From Streptomyces triticirhizae (GTDB taxonomy: Bacteria; Actinomycetota; Actinomycetes; Streptomycetales; Streptomycetaceae), in the NCBI RefSeq assembly GCF_003696235.1, contig NZ_RFFJ01000018.1:1-49822 (forward strand): a stretch of 49,822 nt of DNA. The letters are read 5' to 3'. The position numbers and the translations under genes are program-made. Shown piece after piece: positions 8,442 through 16,408 of the stretch. Numbering within the stretch: position 1 is the first letter of the stretch; the number at the start of each line of letters is the position of its first letter. Under the pieces are notes generated by a model that searched no databases, was not told the DNA's origin, and was given only the letters and a program-made list of their open reading frames with translations.

Positions 8442-8499
8442 GAACCGGCACCGCCGCCGGGCCCGGCCCGTCGTCGGGTGGTGGGGGTGGTCTCCGGCC

Positions 8500-8870
8500 G
8501 TGAGCGTCGATGTCGCGGTGGTGCGTGCGGCGGACGACGAGCTGGTCGGGGCGCTGGCCCGCCTGTTGCCCCAACTCTCCGGGAAGGCCGGGGCGTTGGA
8601 TCGTGATGCGGTGGAGCGGGTGCGTGCCGGCGAGGCGGTCACGGTGCTGACGGCTCGTTGGGAGGGCAGGGTGGTCGCGTGGTGACGTTGGTGATGTTTC
8701 CGCTGTTCCCCGGGCCGCGCGCCCGGGTCGAGGACGTCGTGGTGGACGAGGCGGCGCGGGACGCGACGGTGTTCCGGCTCGCCGGGCGGGCGTTGACGGA
8801 GCGGCGCTCCAGTCGTTCCGACGGGGCGGGGCCCATCGCCCCGAACCCCCGACCACACGCGTCACCAACG
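8500..8870 (+). pseudogene. Frameshifted and truncated GNAT acetyltransferase
   Basis: A GTG start at 8500 opens a frame that reads like the N-terminus of a GNAT protein (ELVGALARLLPQLSG ... VTVLTARWEGRVVAW) but stops at 8685. The next frame continues the same fold (TLVMFPLFPGPRARVEDVV, VDEAAR). Inserting a single A before TGG at about 8682 would join them as a continuous VVAMVTLVMFP strand. After VDEAAR the acetyl-CoA-binding motif (normally RGxGxG/A) is not recognisable and the rest of the domain is missing. Both a point deletion and loss of the 3' half are therefore visible. It sits between the glycohydrolase and the convergent hypothetical gene. Confidence 0.7.
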
Positions 8871-8886
8871 TCCCGGGACCACACGC

Positions 8887-9312
8887 CTAGTTCGCCGTGA
8901 GGTCGCCCGCCGTGGTGGTGGCCACCGGGTCGACGCCGGCCAGGCGGCAGACGGAGATGAAGAGGAACAGCGGCTGGCTGTAGGGAATGCCGTGGTGCGG
9001 CCAGTGGATCAGCCGGGGGGCCCACAGGCCCTCGCCGGCCCACTCGGGTGGGGCGGCTATGGCGAGCCGGACGTCGGTGAGGTAGCGGGTGGGTGCCGGC
9101 CAGCACATGCCGGTCTGGGAGCCGCTGGGAACGGGCCACCACCAGCTGGGGCCGACCGCGAAGATCGCGCCCGGGCGGGGCAGGCCGGCCAGCACGCGGT
9201 GGCCGTGCTCCCTGGGCATCTCGACGACATCGCTCTCCAGCCAGCCGGGACGGCGGCTGTGCACCACCCGCAGGTGACGCGGGCGGGGCGTGGGGTGGGT
9301 GAACTGAACCAT
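8887..9312 (-). CDS. Hypothetical protein, cotranscribed with an ATPase gene
   Basis: This 141-residue protein is rich in Pro and Trp and has no signal peptide or membrane helix. I do not recognise a family. It follows the HATPase gene by only 9 bp on the same strand, so the pair is probably an operon and the protein may belong to the same regulatory group as the divergent XRE regulator. The ATG at 9312 has only a weak Shine-Dalgarno. GC3 bias supports coding. Confidence 0.65.
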   Translation of the reverse strand: MVQFTHPTPRPRHLRVVHSRRPGWLESDVVEMPREHGHRVLAGLPRPGAIFAVGPSWWWPVPSGSQTGMCWPAPTRYLTDVRLAIAAPPEWAGEGLWAPRLIHWPHHGIPYSQPLFLFISVCRLAGVDPVATTTAGDLTAN

Positions 9313-9321
9313 AAGGCGGCG

Positions 9322-9825
9322 TCAGAACCTCTGCTCGGCGGGGCGGTTCGGTCCACGGCCGGCCGGGGCCGCCGCGTCGTTCTCCCGTGCGTCGTGCGGC
9401 AGTTCGGCCCAGACGCGCTGCCCGATCCCGAGCCGCGCCGGGGCCACGCCCCAGCGGAGGCTGAGCGCGTCGACCAGGGCCAGCCCGCGCCCGCACTCCT
9501 CGTCGACCCCGGCCGCGCGCGGGCGGGGCGTTCGGGAGCCGGCGTGCTCGTCGGTGACCTCGACGCCGAGCCGGTCGCCGGCGTCCCAGAGCCGGCAGTC
9601 GACGGTGGCGCTCTCGGTGTGCCGGACGGCGTTGGCGGTGAGTTCGGATATCACCAGCTCCACCGTCTCGGCCGTCTCGTCGCTCACGCCCCAGGCGGCG
9701 AGGGCGAAGCGGACCCGGCGGCGCGCCTGGCCGGCGGCTCTCAGCTCGGCGGGCAGCCGGAAGCGAAGCTCACCACGGGCGGGTCGCGAGGATCGCTGTG
9801 TGGCCGCGGCGGCGAGGGAGAGCAT
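9322..9825 (-). CDS. Small ATP-binding protein (HATPase_c_2, anti-sigma-factor-like)
   Basis: This 167-residue stand-alone GHKL ATPase domain shows the N-box ELTANAVRHTE and the G-box GRGLALVDALS, as in RsbW/SpoIIAB-like proteins, which are numerous in Streptomyces. Such proteins usually act as anti-sigma factors or as ATP-binding partners of XRE/DUF397 regulatory groups. The start at 9825 (MLSLAAAATQR) has AAAGG about 8 bases upstream. A start at 9987 would add 54 residues running through the promoter region and is not favoured. It is divergent from the XRE regulator at 10068. Confidence 0.82.
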   Translation of the reverse strand: MLSLAAAATQRSSRPARGELRFRLPAELRAAGQARRRVRFALAAWGVSDETAETVELVISELTANAVRHTESATVDCRLWDAGDRLGVEVTDEHAGSRTPRPRAAGVDEECGRGLALVDALSLRWGVAPARLGIGQRVWAELPHDARENDAAAPAGRGPNRPAEQRF

Positions 9826-9941
9826 GGCGCTGCCTTTCTCTGCTGATGCGCGCACAGAACCCGCCAACAACCGGACAGAAAGGGGTATTTCCCCCGCGTC
9901 CGGCCACGGGTCATGCCGGAAGTAAACGCTCCCAGTCACTC

Positions 9942-10012
9942 TGGCACTGCCAAGTTCAGTCCGCAACAGGTAAGTTGCAATTTGCATATCGCCACTGCCA
10001 TGACTCTAGGGT
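9942..10012 (+). promoter_or_regulatory. Candidate promoter and operator of the XRE regulator
   Basis: TAGGGT (10007-10012) can serve as -10, with TTGCAT (9982-9987) as -35 at 19-bp spacing. TGGCACTGCCA (9942-9952) is an 11-bp palindrome around a single central base, and its half CACTGCCA recurs at about 9993-10000. The recurrence makes it a reasonable binding site for the adjacent XRE protein. The 9826-10020 stretch is visibly AT-richer than the genes around it. Confidence 0.4.
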
Positions 10013-10067
10013 GGGTTCACGAGTGGACGCCGTGGGACGCGTCGCGCACGGTCGAGGAGGCGTCAGT

Positions 10068-10943
10068 TTGATCCAGGGAACGGACTGGGGAGGCGCACCG
10101 GCCGTGCTGCGCGTGATCCTGGGCCGGCAGCTGGAGGAGCTGCGCCGCGGCGCCGGGCTCTCCTACCACCAGGCGGGCGAGGCGTTGGGCGTGAGCCACT
10201 CGACGATCCGCAGGATCGAGGCCGCCAAGGTCGCCCGGCTCCGACTGGGCGATGTCGAGAAGCTGTTGGAGACCTACGGGGTCGACGACCGCGAGGAGGT
10301 CGACACCTTCCTCAAGGCCGTCCGCGAGGCCAACAAGCGCGGCTGGTGGCACACCTACCGCGATGCGCTGCCCGACTGGTTCGCCGCCTACCTCAACCTG
10401 GAGCAGGCGGCCCGTCAGATCCGCGCCTACGAGCCGCAGTTCGTGCACGGTCTGCTCCAGACGGAGGCCTATGCCCGGGCGTTGATCGAGACGGAGAACC
10501 CGCACGCCGCGCCGGCGGCGTTGGAACGGCGGGTGGCGCTGCGGATGCGCCGACAGGAGCTGTTGGGGCGCGCCGACCCGCCCCGGCTGTGGGTGGTGAT
10601 GGACGAGACGGCGCTGCGCTGGCCGGTGGGCGGCCGGGCGGTGATGCGCGAGCAGCTCGACCACCTGCTGGAGCTGTGCGAACTCCCGCATGTGACGCTC
10701 CAGATCATGCGGTTCGGGCGGGGGCCGCACCCGGCGCTGGGCGCGGGCGCGTTCCACCTGTTCCGGTTCAGCGCGCGCGAACTCCCCGACGTCGTCTATC
10801 TGGCGGGCCTGATCGGCGCGGTCTACCTCGACGACCGGGCGGACGTCCTCGTCTACCGGGAAGCCCTGGACCGGCTGGGCGCCCAGGCGTCGCCCGACAC
10901 CCGCACCCCCGAGATCCTCGCCTCGCTCCGCGCCGGACTCTGA
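10068..10943 (+). CDS. XRE-family regulator with DUF5753 domain
   Basis: This 291-residue protein begins with a helix-turn-helix (about 12-66, including YHQAGEALGVSHSTIRRIEA). The C-terminal DUF5753 domain (about 95-280) carries EPQFVHGLLQTEAYARAL and a VVYLAG segment, as in WhiJ-like regulators. The TTG at 10068 is chosen because GAGGAGG lies seven bases upstream at ideal spacing; no ATG fits. Such genes normally neighbour a DUF397 gene and a HATPase gene. Here the ATPase is present, divergent, but no DUF397 gene is visible; a DUF574 methyltransferase gene follows instead. Confidence 0.87.
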   Translation: MIQGTDWGGAPAVLRVILGRQLEELRRGAGLSYHQAGEALGVSHSTIRRIEAAKVARLRLGDVEKLLETYGVDDREEVDTFLKAVREANKRGWWHTYRDALPDWFAAYLNLEQAARQIRAYEPQFVHGLLQTEAYARALIETENPHAAPAALERRVALRMRRQELLGRADPPRLWVVMDETALRWPVGGRAVMREQLDHLLELCELPHVTLQIMRFGRGPHPALGAGAFHLFRFSARELPDVVYLAGLIGAVYLDDRADVLVYREALDRLGAQASPDTRTPEILASLRAGL

Positions 10944-11043
10944 GACCGGACTCCGGGACCGGACTCCGGGACCGGACTCCGGGACCGGACTCGAAAGCGA
11001 ACCCCGAGACCGGACTCGGGAGCGAACTCCGGGACGAACTCCC
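10944..11043 (+). repeat. 14-bp tandem repeat after the XRE gene
   Basis: Three perfect copies of gaccggactccggg run from 10944 to 10985, followed by degenerate copies to about 11043. The array begins at the XRE stop codon and ends about 60 bp before the methyltransferase start. It has no spacers and does not resemble a CRISPR array. Slippage-driven expansion is the likely origin; alternative RNA hairpins are possible because the unit is partly self-complementary. Confidence 0.8.
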
Positions 11044-11102
11044 CGGCGTGGCGGGGTGGTTGTGAGCCGGCGAGAAGGACTCGCCGGCGGAAGGGACCCG
11101 AG

Positions 11103-11918
11103 ATGTCCGAGAACGGCTGGCCTGCCGACCGCATCGACACCGGCAGCGCGCACTCCGCCCGCATCTACGACTACATCCTGGGCGGGGCGGACTACTACCC
11201 GGCCGACAAGGAGGCAGGCGACGCGATGTGTGTGGAGTGGCCGGCGCTGCCCATCCACATGCGCGCCAACCGCGACTGGATGCACCGGGCGGTGCGCTAC
11301 CTGGCGGCGGAGGCCGGCGTCCGGCAGTTCCTCGACATCGGAACGGGCATCCCGACCTCGCCGAACCTGCACGAGATCGCCCAGGAGGTGGCGCCGGAGG
11401 CGCGCGTCGTCTACATGGACAACGACCCCATCGTGCTCTCCCTCTCGCGCGGGCTGCTCACCAGCACGCCGGAGGGCCGCACGGCCTATGTGGAGGCCGA
11501 CATGCGGGACCCGGCCGGCGTGCTGGCCGCCCCGGAGCTGCGCGCGACGCTCGACCTCGGCCAGCCCGTCGCGTTGACGGTCATCGCCATCGTGCACTTC
11601 GTGCTGGACGAGGACGACGCGGTGGGCATCGTCAACCGGCTGCTGGAGCCGTTGGCCTCCGGCAGCTATCTGGCGATGACCATCGGCACCGCCGACTTCG
11701 CGCCGGAGGAGATCGCGCGCGTCTCGCGGGAGTACGCGGCCCGGGGGATGCCGATGCGGCTGCGGAACCTGCCGGAGGCGGAGGCGTTCTTCGAGGGGCT
11801 GGAGCTGGTGGAACCCGGCGTGGTCCAGATCCACAAGTGGCGCCCGGACGGCACCGAGCCGGCCGGCATCAGGGACGAGGACATCGGCATGTACGGCGGC
11901 ATCGCCCGCAAGCCCTGA
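11103..11918 (+). CDS. SAM-dependent methyltransferase, DUF574 family
   Basis: This 271-residue protein has the DUF574 signature common in actinobacteria: N-terminal SARIYDYILGGADYYPADKE, motif I LDIGTGIPTSPNLHE (about 77-90), and VVYMDNDPIVLS. The fold is Rossmann-like and should bind S-adenosylmethionine. The substrate of the family is not established. GGAAGGGA precedes the ATG at good spacing. Its place next to an XRE/DUF5753 regulator is common for the family and suggests regulated expression, perhaps in development or secondary metabolism. Confidence 0.88.
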   Translation: MSENGWPADRIDTGSAHSARIYDYILGGADYYPADKEAGDAMCVEWPALPIHMRANRDWMHRAVRYLAAEAGVRQFLDIGTGIPTSPNLHEIAQEVAPEARVVYMDNDPIVLSLSRGLLTSTPEGRTAYVEADMRDPAGVLAAPELRATLDLGQPVALTVIAIVHFVLDEDDAVGIVNRLLEPLASGSYLAMTIGTADFAPEEIARVSREYAARGMPMRLRNLPEAEAFFEGLELVEPGVVQIHKWRPDGTEPAGIRDEDIGMYGGIARKP

Positions 11919-11958
11919 GGCGCCCGGGCGCGCGCAGGCACGGAGGGCGGGCCGGACC

Positions 11959-12621
11959 TCAGCGCGGCTCGTCGGGCAGGAGTCCGGCGTCGTGGACCAG
12001 CAGGGCGAGTTGGGTGCGGTTGGCCAGGTCGAGCTTGGCGAGCAGCCGGGAGACATGGGTCTTCACAGTGGGCACCGACAGGTACAGCGCGGCGGCGATC
12101 TCCGCGTTGGACCTGCCCTGGCCGACCAGCAGCGCGACGGAGCGCTCCCGTTCGGGCAGGGCGTTGACCCTGCGACGGGCCTGGCGCCGTTCCCTGCCGG
12201 AGCCGGCGACCTGGGCGATCAGGCGCCGGGTGACGTCGGCGGAGAGCACCGGCTCGCCGGCGGCGACCCGGCGGACGGCCGCGACGATCTCCTGTGGCGG
12301 GGTGTCCTTGAGGACATAGCCGGCGGCGCCGGCGCGGAGGGCGCGCACGACGTGCTCGTCGGCGTGGAAGGTGGTGAGCATCATCACCTCGGGCGCCGGG
12401 TCGCGCTGGCGCAGCCGCTCGGTGGCGGCCAGGCCGTCCATGCCGGGCATCCGGATGTCCATCAGCACCACGTCGGGTCGGTGTTCGGCGACCAGGGCCG
12501 GCACCTCGCGGCCGTCGCACGCCTCGCCAAGGACGGCGATGTCCTCGGCGGCCCCCAGCATCAGGCGGAGCCCGGAGCGGACGAGGGGGTCGTCGTCCAC
12601 CAGCAGCACGCCGATTGTCAT
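11959..12621 (-). CDS. NarL/LuxR-type response regulator
   Basis: This 220-residue response regulator has a receiver domain with the acidic pocket VDDDP, phospho-acceptor Asp55 in VVLMDIRMPG, and Lys near 105 (YVLKDTPP). A C-terminal LuxR helix-turn-helix follows (SNAEIAAALYLSVPTVKTHV). The start ATG overlaps the kinase stop as ATGA, so the two genes are coupled. The paired direct repeat upstream of the kinase gene (13888-13925) is a plausible target. The gene is convergent with the methyltransferase gene. Confidence 0.93.
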   Translation of the reverse strand: MTIGVLLVDDDPLVRSGLRLMLGAAEDIAVLGEACDGREVPALVAEHRPDVVLMDIRMPGMDGLAATERLRQRDPAPEVMMLTTFHADEHVVRALRAGAAGYVLKDTPPQEIVAAVRRVAAGEPVLSADVTRRLIAQVAGSGRERRQARRRVNALPERERSVALLVGQGRSNAEIAAALYLSVPTVKTHVSRLLAKLDLANRTQLALLVHDAGLLPDEPR

Positions 12622-13835
12622 GCCGGCCACGGTAGCCAGGCGGTGAGGACGAAGTCATCGCGCCCCCTGGTGTGCTCCAGCCGGCCACCGGCCAGGGTCA
12701 CCCGCTCCCGCAGGCCCGTCAGGCCGGCGCCGGCGCCGGGGACCCGGGCGCCGGGAACGCGGGCGGCCTGGGGGGCGGGAACGCGGTTGCTGACCCGGAC
12801 GGTGATGCCGTCGCCCGGGGCGCCCGCGACATGGACGAGGGCCTTCGCGCCCGGGGCGTGCTTGCGCACGTTGGTGAGGGCCTCCTGGACCACGCGGTAG
12901 ACGGTGCGCCCCAGGGCCTCGGGCGGCGACGCGGGCCGCTCGGCGGCGCCACGGTCGGGCCCGACCGTGCCGCCGGGACCGACGGCGGTGTCGCGTTGGA
13001 CGGCGGTGTCGAGTTGGACGGGGGTGCCTGCCCTGCGGGACTCCTCGGCCAGCTGTGGGAGGTCCGCGAGGGTCGGCTGGGGGCGCGTCGAGCCGGCCCG
13101 CTCCGCCGCCGGTCCCTCGGGGCCGGCGCGCAACACCCCGATGACGTCCCGGAGTTCCTCCAGCGCCTGGTGGGCGCTGGAGCGGATGACGGCGGCGGCG
13201 TCCCTGACCTGCTCGGGCGAGGCGTCCGGGTGGTACTCCAACGCCCCGGCGTGCACGCTCAGCAGCGACAGCCGGTGCGCCAGCACATCGTGCATCTCGC
13301 GGGCGATGGCCTCCCGGGTGCGGCGCTGCGCCTGCTCGTAGAGGGTCTCGTGCAGCCGCCTGCGGTAGCGCACGGACAGGCCCCAGGAGACCACGGCGGT
13401 CATCACGACCAGCATGAAGGCGACCGAGGCGGCGTCGGAGACGCTGGACTCGGGCCGCTGGTCGACGTTGACCGGCATCAGCGTCAGCTTCAGCAGGACC
13501 AGCAGCACCAGGGTGCGGGTGCGGCAGTGCACGGCGACGGTGAACAACGACGCCAGCACCGGGCCCGCCATGGCGTGTGAGGGAAGCGAGAGGACCTGGA
13601 TGACCAGGGCGATCGCCACCGGGTGGCGGCGGCGCCACCACAGCAGCCCGCAGGCGAGGGCCGAGACGACCTGGTCGATGACGACCAGGTCGGGGTCCTC
13701 GTGGGTCTCCCCGGCCAGCACGCCCGAGGTGAGGACGGTGGCGACGGCGGCCAGGCCGATCATGGCGAGGTCGACGGTCAGCTGTCGTCGGCCCCGGTCC
13801 CGGTCCCGACCGCCCGGCGGGGTGCGTTCGTTCAC
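12618..13835 (-). CDS. NarL-type sensor histidine kinase
   Basis: This protein of about 405 residues has an N-terminal membrane region of several hydrophobic segments, a HisKA_3 dimerisation helix with the phospho-acceptor His in AIAREMHDVLAHRLS, and a HATPase domain (ALTNVRKHAP, GAGLTGLRERV). A Thr/Gly/Pro-rich insert (LDTAVQRDTAVGPGG) separates the two catalytic parts. The GTG at 13835 is the best start by content, but GGGAGG lies almost against it, so the start is uncertain. The periplasmic loops are short, suggesting that it senses a membrane or envelope signal. Confidence 0.88.
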   Translation of the reverse strand: MNERTPPGGRDRDRGRRQLTVDLAMIGLAAVATVLTSGVLAGETHEDPDLVVIDQVVSALACGLLWWRRRHPVAIALVIQVLSLPSHAMAGPVLASLFTVAVHCRTRTLVLLVLLKLTLMPVNVDQRPESSVSDAASVAFMLVVMTAVVSWGLSVRYRRRLHETLYEQAQRRTREAIAREMHDVLAHRLSLLSVHAGALEYHPDASPEQVRDAAAVIRSSAHQALEELRDVIGVLRAGPEGPAAERAGSTRPQPTLADLPQLAEESRRAGTPVQLDTAVQRDTAVGPGGTVGPDRGAAERPASPPEALGRTVYRVVQEALTNVRKHAPGAKALVHVAGAPGDGITVRVSNRVPAPQAARVPGARVPGAGAGLTGLRERVTLAGGRLEHTRGRDDFVLTAWLPWPA

Positions 13836-13887
13836 GCCTCCCGACGGTACCCGGCCCGCGGTCCGGGCGGGACCGTTCCCCGGCGCC

Positions 13888-13925
13888 TCATCCCTTGGTC
13901 GTCGCACGTCATCCCTTGGTCGTCG
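13888..13925 (-). promoter_or_regulatory. Paired 17-bp direct repeat upstream of the two-component operon
   Basis: The sequence tcatcccttggtcgtcg occurs at 13888-13904 and again at 13909-13925, exactly 21 bp apart, which is two turns of the helix. The pair lies about 53 bp upstream of the kinase start and 79 bp before the divergent membrane-protein gene. Phase-matched repeats of this kind are what a dimeric NarL-type regulator would bind. Autoregulation is inferred. Confidence 0.6.
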
Positions 13926-14003
13926 GGACGCGCGACCAGGGTCGCGGCGGCCGGCGACCTCCGCAGGACGCGGTGCGCCTTCGTCGTCCCTAGCGTCCTC
14001 GGC

Positions 14004-14207
14004 ATGAGCAAGCTTCTTGGACTCCTCTGTTTCGTGCTGCTGTCCCAGGGGGCCGGCGGCCTGGTGCACTACTTCTGGGACCGGTTCGAGGTGTGGACCC
14101 TGGTGCACCGGATCGGTCTTCTCGACGGCTACGAGGTCTTCGCCTCCGTGGTGCTGCTGGTCCTGGGCGTGCTGGTGGGTGGGGTGGCCGAACGCTTCGG
14201 GGCATAG
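14004..14207 (+). CDS. Small membrane protein, divergent from the two-component system
   Basis: This 67-residue protein has two hydrophobic segments (about 4-22 and 44-62) and a short polar loop containing HYFWDRFEVW. No family is recognised. TAGCGT (13991-13996) ends seven bases before the ATG and no Shine-Dalgarno is present, so the mRNA is probably leaderless. It shares the intergenic region with the kinase gene, including the direct repeats, and may be controlled by the response regulator. Confidence 0.65.
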   Translation: MSKLLGLLCFVLLSQGAGGLVHYFWDRFEVWTLVHRIGLLDGYEVFASVVLLVLGVLVGGVAERFGA

Positions 14208-14628
14208 CGCGGCGCGCGGCGGGGCTCCCCGGGGGGCGCCCGGGGCCACCGGTCACCACGGGCGGGACCAGCAGGGCCGCGAGCGGGGCGGCGAGCAGGG
14301 CAGCCAACACGGCCAGCGCCGCCGGCACTGCCAGGGCGCGGCGTCGGCGGCCCAACGGGCCGAAGCGGGAGGGTGATTGACGGCTGGTGACGGCCGCTGC
14401 GGCCGGGCTGGTGCTCATGCCCCCACGGTGCCGGTCACACACGGTATCCGTCATCGGACCACGGGCTGATCTCCCGCACCCCGACCTAGCCCGGGGTCGT
14501 AGTTCCCCGGGCTGATGGCATTCCCCGGGCTGATGACGTTCCCGGGGCTGATGGCGTTCCCGGGGCTGATGGCGCCGCGCCACCCGCCCCGTTCGCTGGC
14601 CCGGGCCCCCACCGCCCGCGAAGGCGCC
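14208..14628. other. Intergenic region with no well-supported gene
   Basis: This gap of about 420 bp lies between the small membrane gene and the end of the nik operon. An open minus-strand frame from ATG 14418 encodes a hydrophobic stretch (ALAVPAALAVLAALLAAPLA) with a G-run before the start. It continues antisense through the whole 14004-14207 gene and then becomes Arg/Pro-rich, so I do not call it. The rest holds the 18-bp tandem repeat at 14503-14574. Confidence 0.5.
14503..14574. repeat. 18-bp tandem repeat, four copies
   Basis: Four near-identical copies of ttcccggggctgatggcg lie head to tail at 18-bp period, the last two identical and the first two differing by one to three bases. The array lies 55 bp beyond the nikE stop, on the 3' side of the operon. 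No coding role is visible. Confidence 0.85.
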
Positions 14629-15393
14629 TCAGCCGGCGGCCCGTTCGGCGAAGGAGGGGAAGTCCTCCACCCGGTCGCACCAGCGGCGCAGCAGCACCCG
14701 GTCGTGTCCGACAGCCAGCAGCGCCGCCCCGTTCGTCGACCGGTACTCCTCGACGACCGCGACCAGCGCGGCCGTCGTGGAGGCGTCCAGCATCGCGGTC
14801 ATCTCGTCGCAGATCAGCAGCCGGGGCGTGAGGAGCAACGCGCGTGCCACGCAGGCGCGTTGCAGCTGCCCGTCGCTGACCTGGTGTGGACGGCGGGTGA
14901 GCAGGTCGGGCGTCAACCCCACGGTGGTCGCCAACTCGTCCACCCGCCCGCGCAGTTCCTCGCCCCGGCCGGTGGCGTGGGCGGGCGCCGCGATCAGTTG
15001 ACGGAGCGTCATCCTGGGGTCGGCGGCCAGCCGTGGCTGCTGGAAGACCATGCCGACGCTGGTGCGTTGCTCACGCGCGGCGCGGAAGCGGAAGCCCGTC
15101 GCCGGCCGGCCGGCGAGCCGCACCGTGCCCGCGTAGGGGCGGTGCAGCAGCGCGGCGACGCGGGCGAGCGTGGACTTGCCGCAGCCGCTGGGGCCGAGCA
15201 GGCCCACGGCCTCGCCGTCGGCGACGGTCAGGGACATCCCCCGCACCACCGGGGCGCGACGGTCGTAGCCGGCGGTGATCCCGTCCAGTTCGAGCATCGG
15301 CGGCTCGATTTCGAGCGCCTGCGGCTCCGGCTCGGACATCGACGACTCCGACTCAGGCATCGACTCGGACACTGACGACCTCGGCTCAGTCAT
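14629..15393 (-). CDS. nikE: Nickel/peptide ABC transporter ATPase, second (NikE-like)
   Basis: This 254-residue ATPase has Walker A GPSGCGKST (67-75), an unusual signature VSDGQLQRA instead of LSGGQ, and Walker B LLICDEM. It begins with an acidic Ser/Glu/Pro-rich extension of about 33 residues not typical of the family. The start at 15393 overlaps the nikD stop by eight bases. Together with NikD it should form the ATPase pair driving import through NikB and NikC. Confidence 0.8.
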   Translation of the reverse strand: MTEPRSSVSESMPESESSMSEPEPQALEIEPPMLELDGITAGYDRRAPVVRGMSLTVADGEAVGLLGPSGCGKSTLARVAALLHRPYAGTVRLAGRPATGFRFRAAREQRTSVGMVFQQPRLAADPRMTLRQLIAAPAHATGRGEELRGRVDELATTVGLTPDLLTRRPHQVSDGQLQRACVARALLLTPRLLICDEMTAMLDASTTAALVAVVEEYRSTNGAALLAVGHDRVLLRRWCDRVEDFPSFAERAAG

Positions 15394-16408
15394 CGGCGGC
15401 GGCCTCTCGCGGGTGGTGGCAGGCCAGGCCGCCGTCGAAGGCGGGCAGGGTGGCGCAGGTGTCGGAGGCCGCCGGGCAGCGCGGAGCGAAGGCGCAGCCG
15501 GCCGGCAGCGCGTCCAGTTCGGGCGGCAGCCCGGGGATCGGGACGAACGCCCGCTCCGGCAACGCGTCCAACAGCCCGGCGGCATAGGGGTGTCGCGGCC
15601 CCGGCTCGCCGAAGAACGCGGCGGAGGAGCGGAGTTCGACGATGCGGCCCGCGTACATCACCGCGACCCGGTCGGCGATCCGCTCGGCGGCGGCCAGGTC
15701 GTGGGTGATCACCAGCAGCCCGTGCCCGTCATCGACATGTCGACGCAGCTCGTCCACGGTGCGGTCGACGAGGTCGCGGTCAAGGCCCGTGGTCGGCTCG
15801 TCGGCGATCAGCAGCGGCGCCTCGCCGACCAGCGCCAGCGCGGTGGCGGCCCGTTGGGCCAGCCCGCCGGAGAGCTGGTGCGGATAGCGGTCCAGGTGGT
15901 CGAGGGGGAACGCGGCGCGCTCGGCGGCCCGTTGGGTCGCGGCCCGCAGCCCGGCACGCGGGGTGCCGGTGACCTCGCGGACGGTCTCCTCCAGTTGGGC
16001 ACGCACGGTGCGCACCGGGGTGAGGTGGGCCGAGGGGCTCTGCGGGATCAGCCCCAGCCGGCGGCCCCGCACGGTGCGCGAGAGCGTGGCCTGGGAGGCG
16101 GTCAGCAGGTCGGGCCCCTCGGGCCGCAGCCGGGCGCTGCCCCGGGTGCGGGCGTTGGCCGGCAGCAGCCCCAACAGGGCTGAGGCCAGGACCGACTTGC
16201 CGCAGCCGCTCTCCCCCACCAGCGCCAGGCACTCGCCGGCCGCGATGTCGAAGGAGACGTCGTTGACGGCGGCCACGTCGCGCCCGCCGGGCATCAGGAA
16301 CCGGACCGACAGGCCGGTCACGGTCAGCAGCGGCTCGCCGTCCGGCGCCCGCCGGGCCGGCGCGGGCGGCGTGGTGGTAGTGGTGGCGGCGGCGGTGGCC
16401 TCGGTCAC
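15386..16408 (-). CDS. nikD: Nickel/peptide ABC transporter ATPase, first (NikD-like)
   Basis: This 340-residue ATPase has Walker A GESGCGKS (65-72), Q-loop PQSPS, signature LSGGLAQR, Walker B LLIADEPTTGLD and the switch VITHD. The C-terminus has the oligopeptide/nickel-type extension with a Cys-containing CAFAPRCPAASDTC motif; in related transporters this region can hold an iron-sulfur cluster. The first 20 residues are Ala/Thr-rich. The GTG start at 16408 overlaps the preceding permease stop as GTGA. Confidence 0.82.
   Translation of the reverse strand: MTEATAAATTTTTPPAPARRAPDGEPLLTVTGLSVRFLMPGGRDVAAVNDVSFDIAAGECLALVGESGCGKSVLASALLGLLPANARTRGSARLRPEGPDLLTASQATLSRTVRGRRLGLIPQSPSAHLTPVRTVRAQLEETVREVTGTPRAGLRAATQRAAERAAFPLDHLDRYPHQLSGGLAQRAATALALVGEAPLLIADEPTTGLDRDLVDRTVDELRRHVDDGHGLLVITHDLAAAERIADRVAVMYAGRIVELRSSAAFFGEPGPRHPYAAGLLDALPERAFVPIPGLPPELDALPAGCAFAPRCPAASDTCATLPAFDGGLACHHPREAAADD

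Noticed and set aside
10944..11043. Repeat array as a CRISPR
   Set aside because: The units are 14 bp and directly adjacent, without spacers, and no cas genes are present.
13990..14418. A minus-strand frame with one hydrophobic helix, opposite the 67-residue membrane gene
   Set aside because: After the helix it becomes Arg/Pro-rich and fully overlaps a better supported gene; left uncalled.
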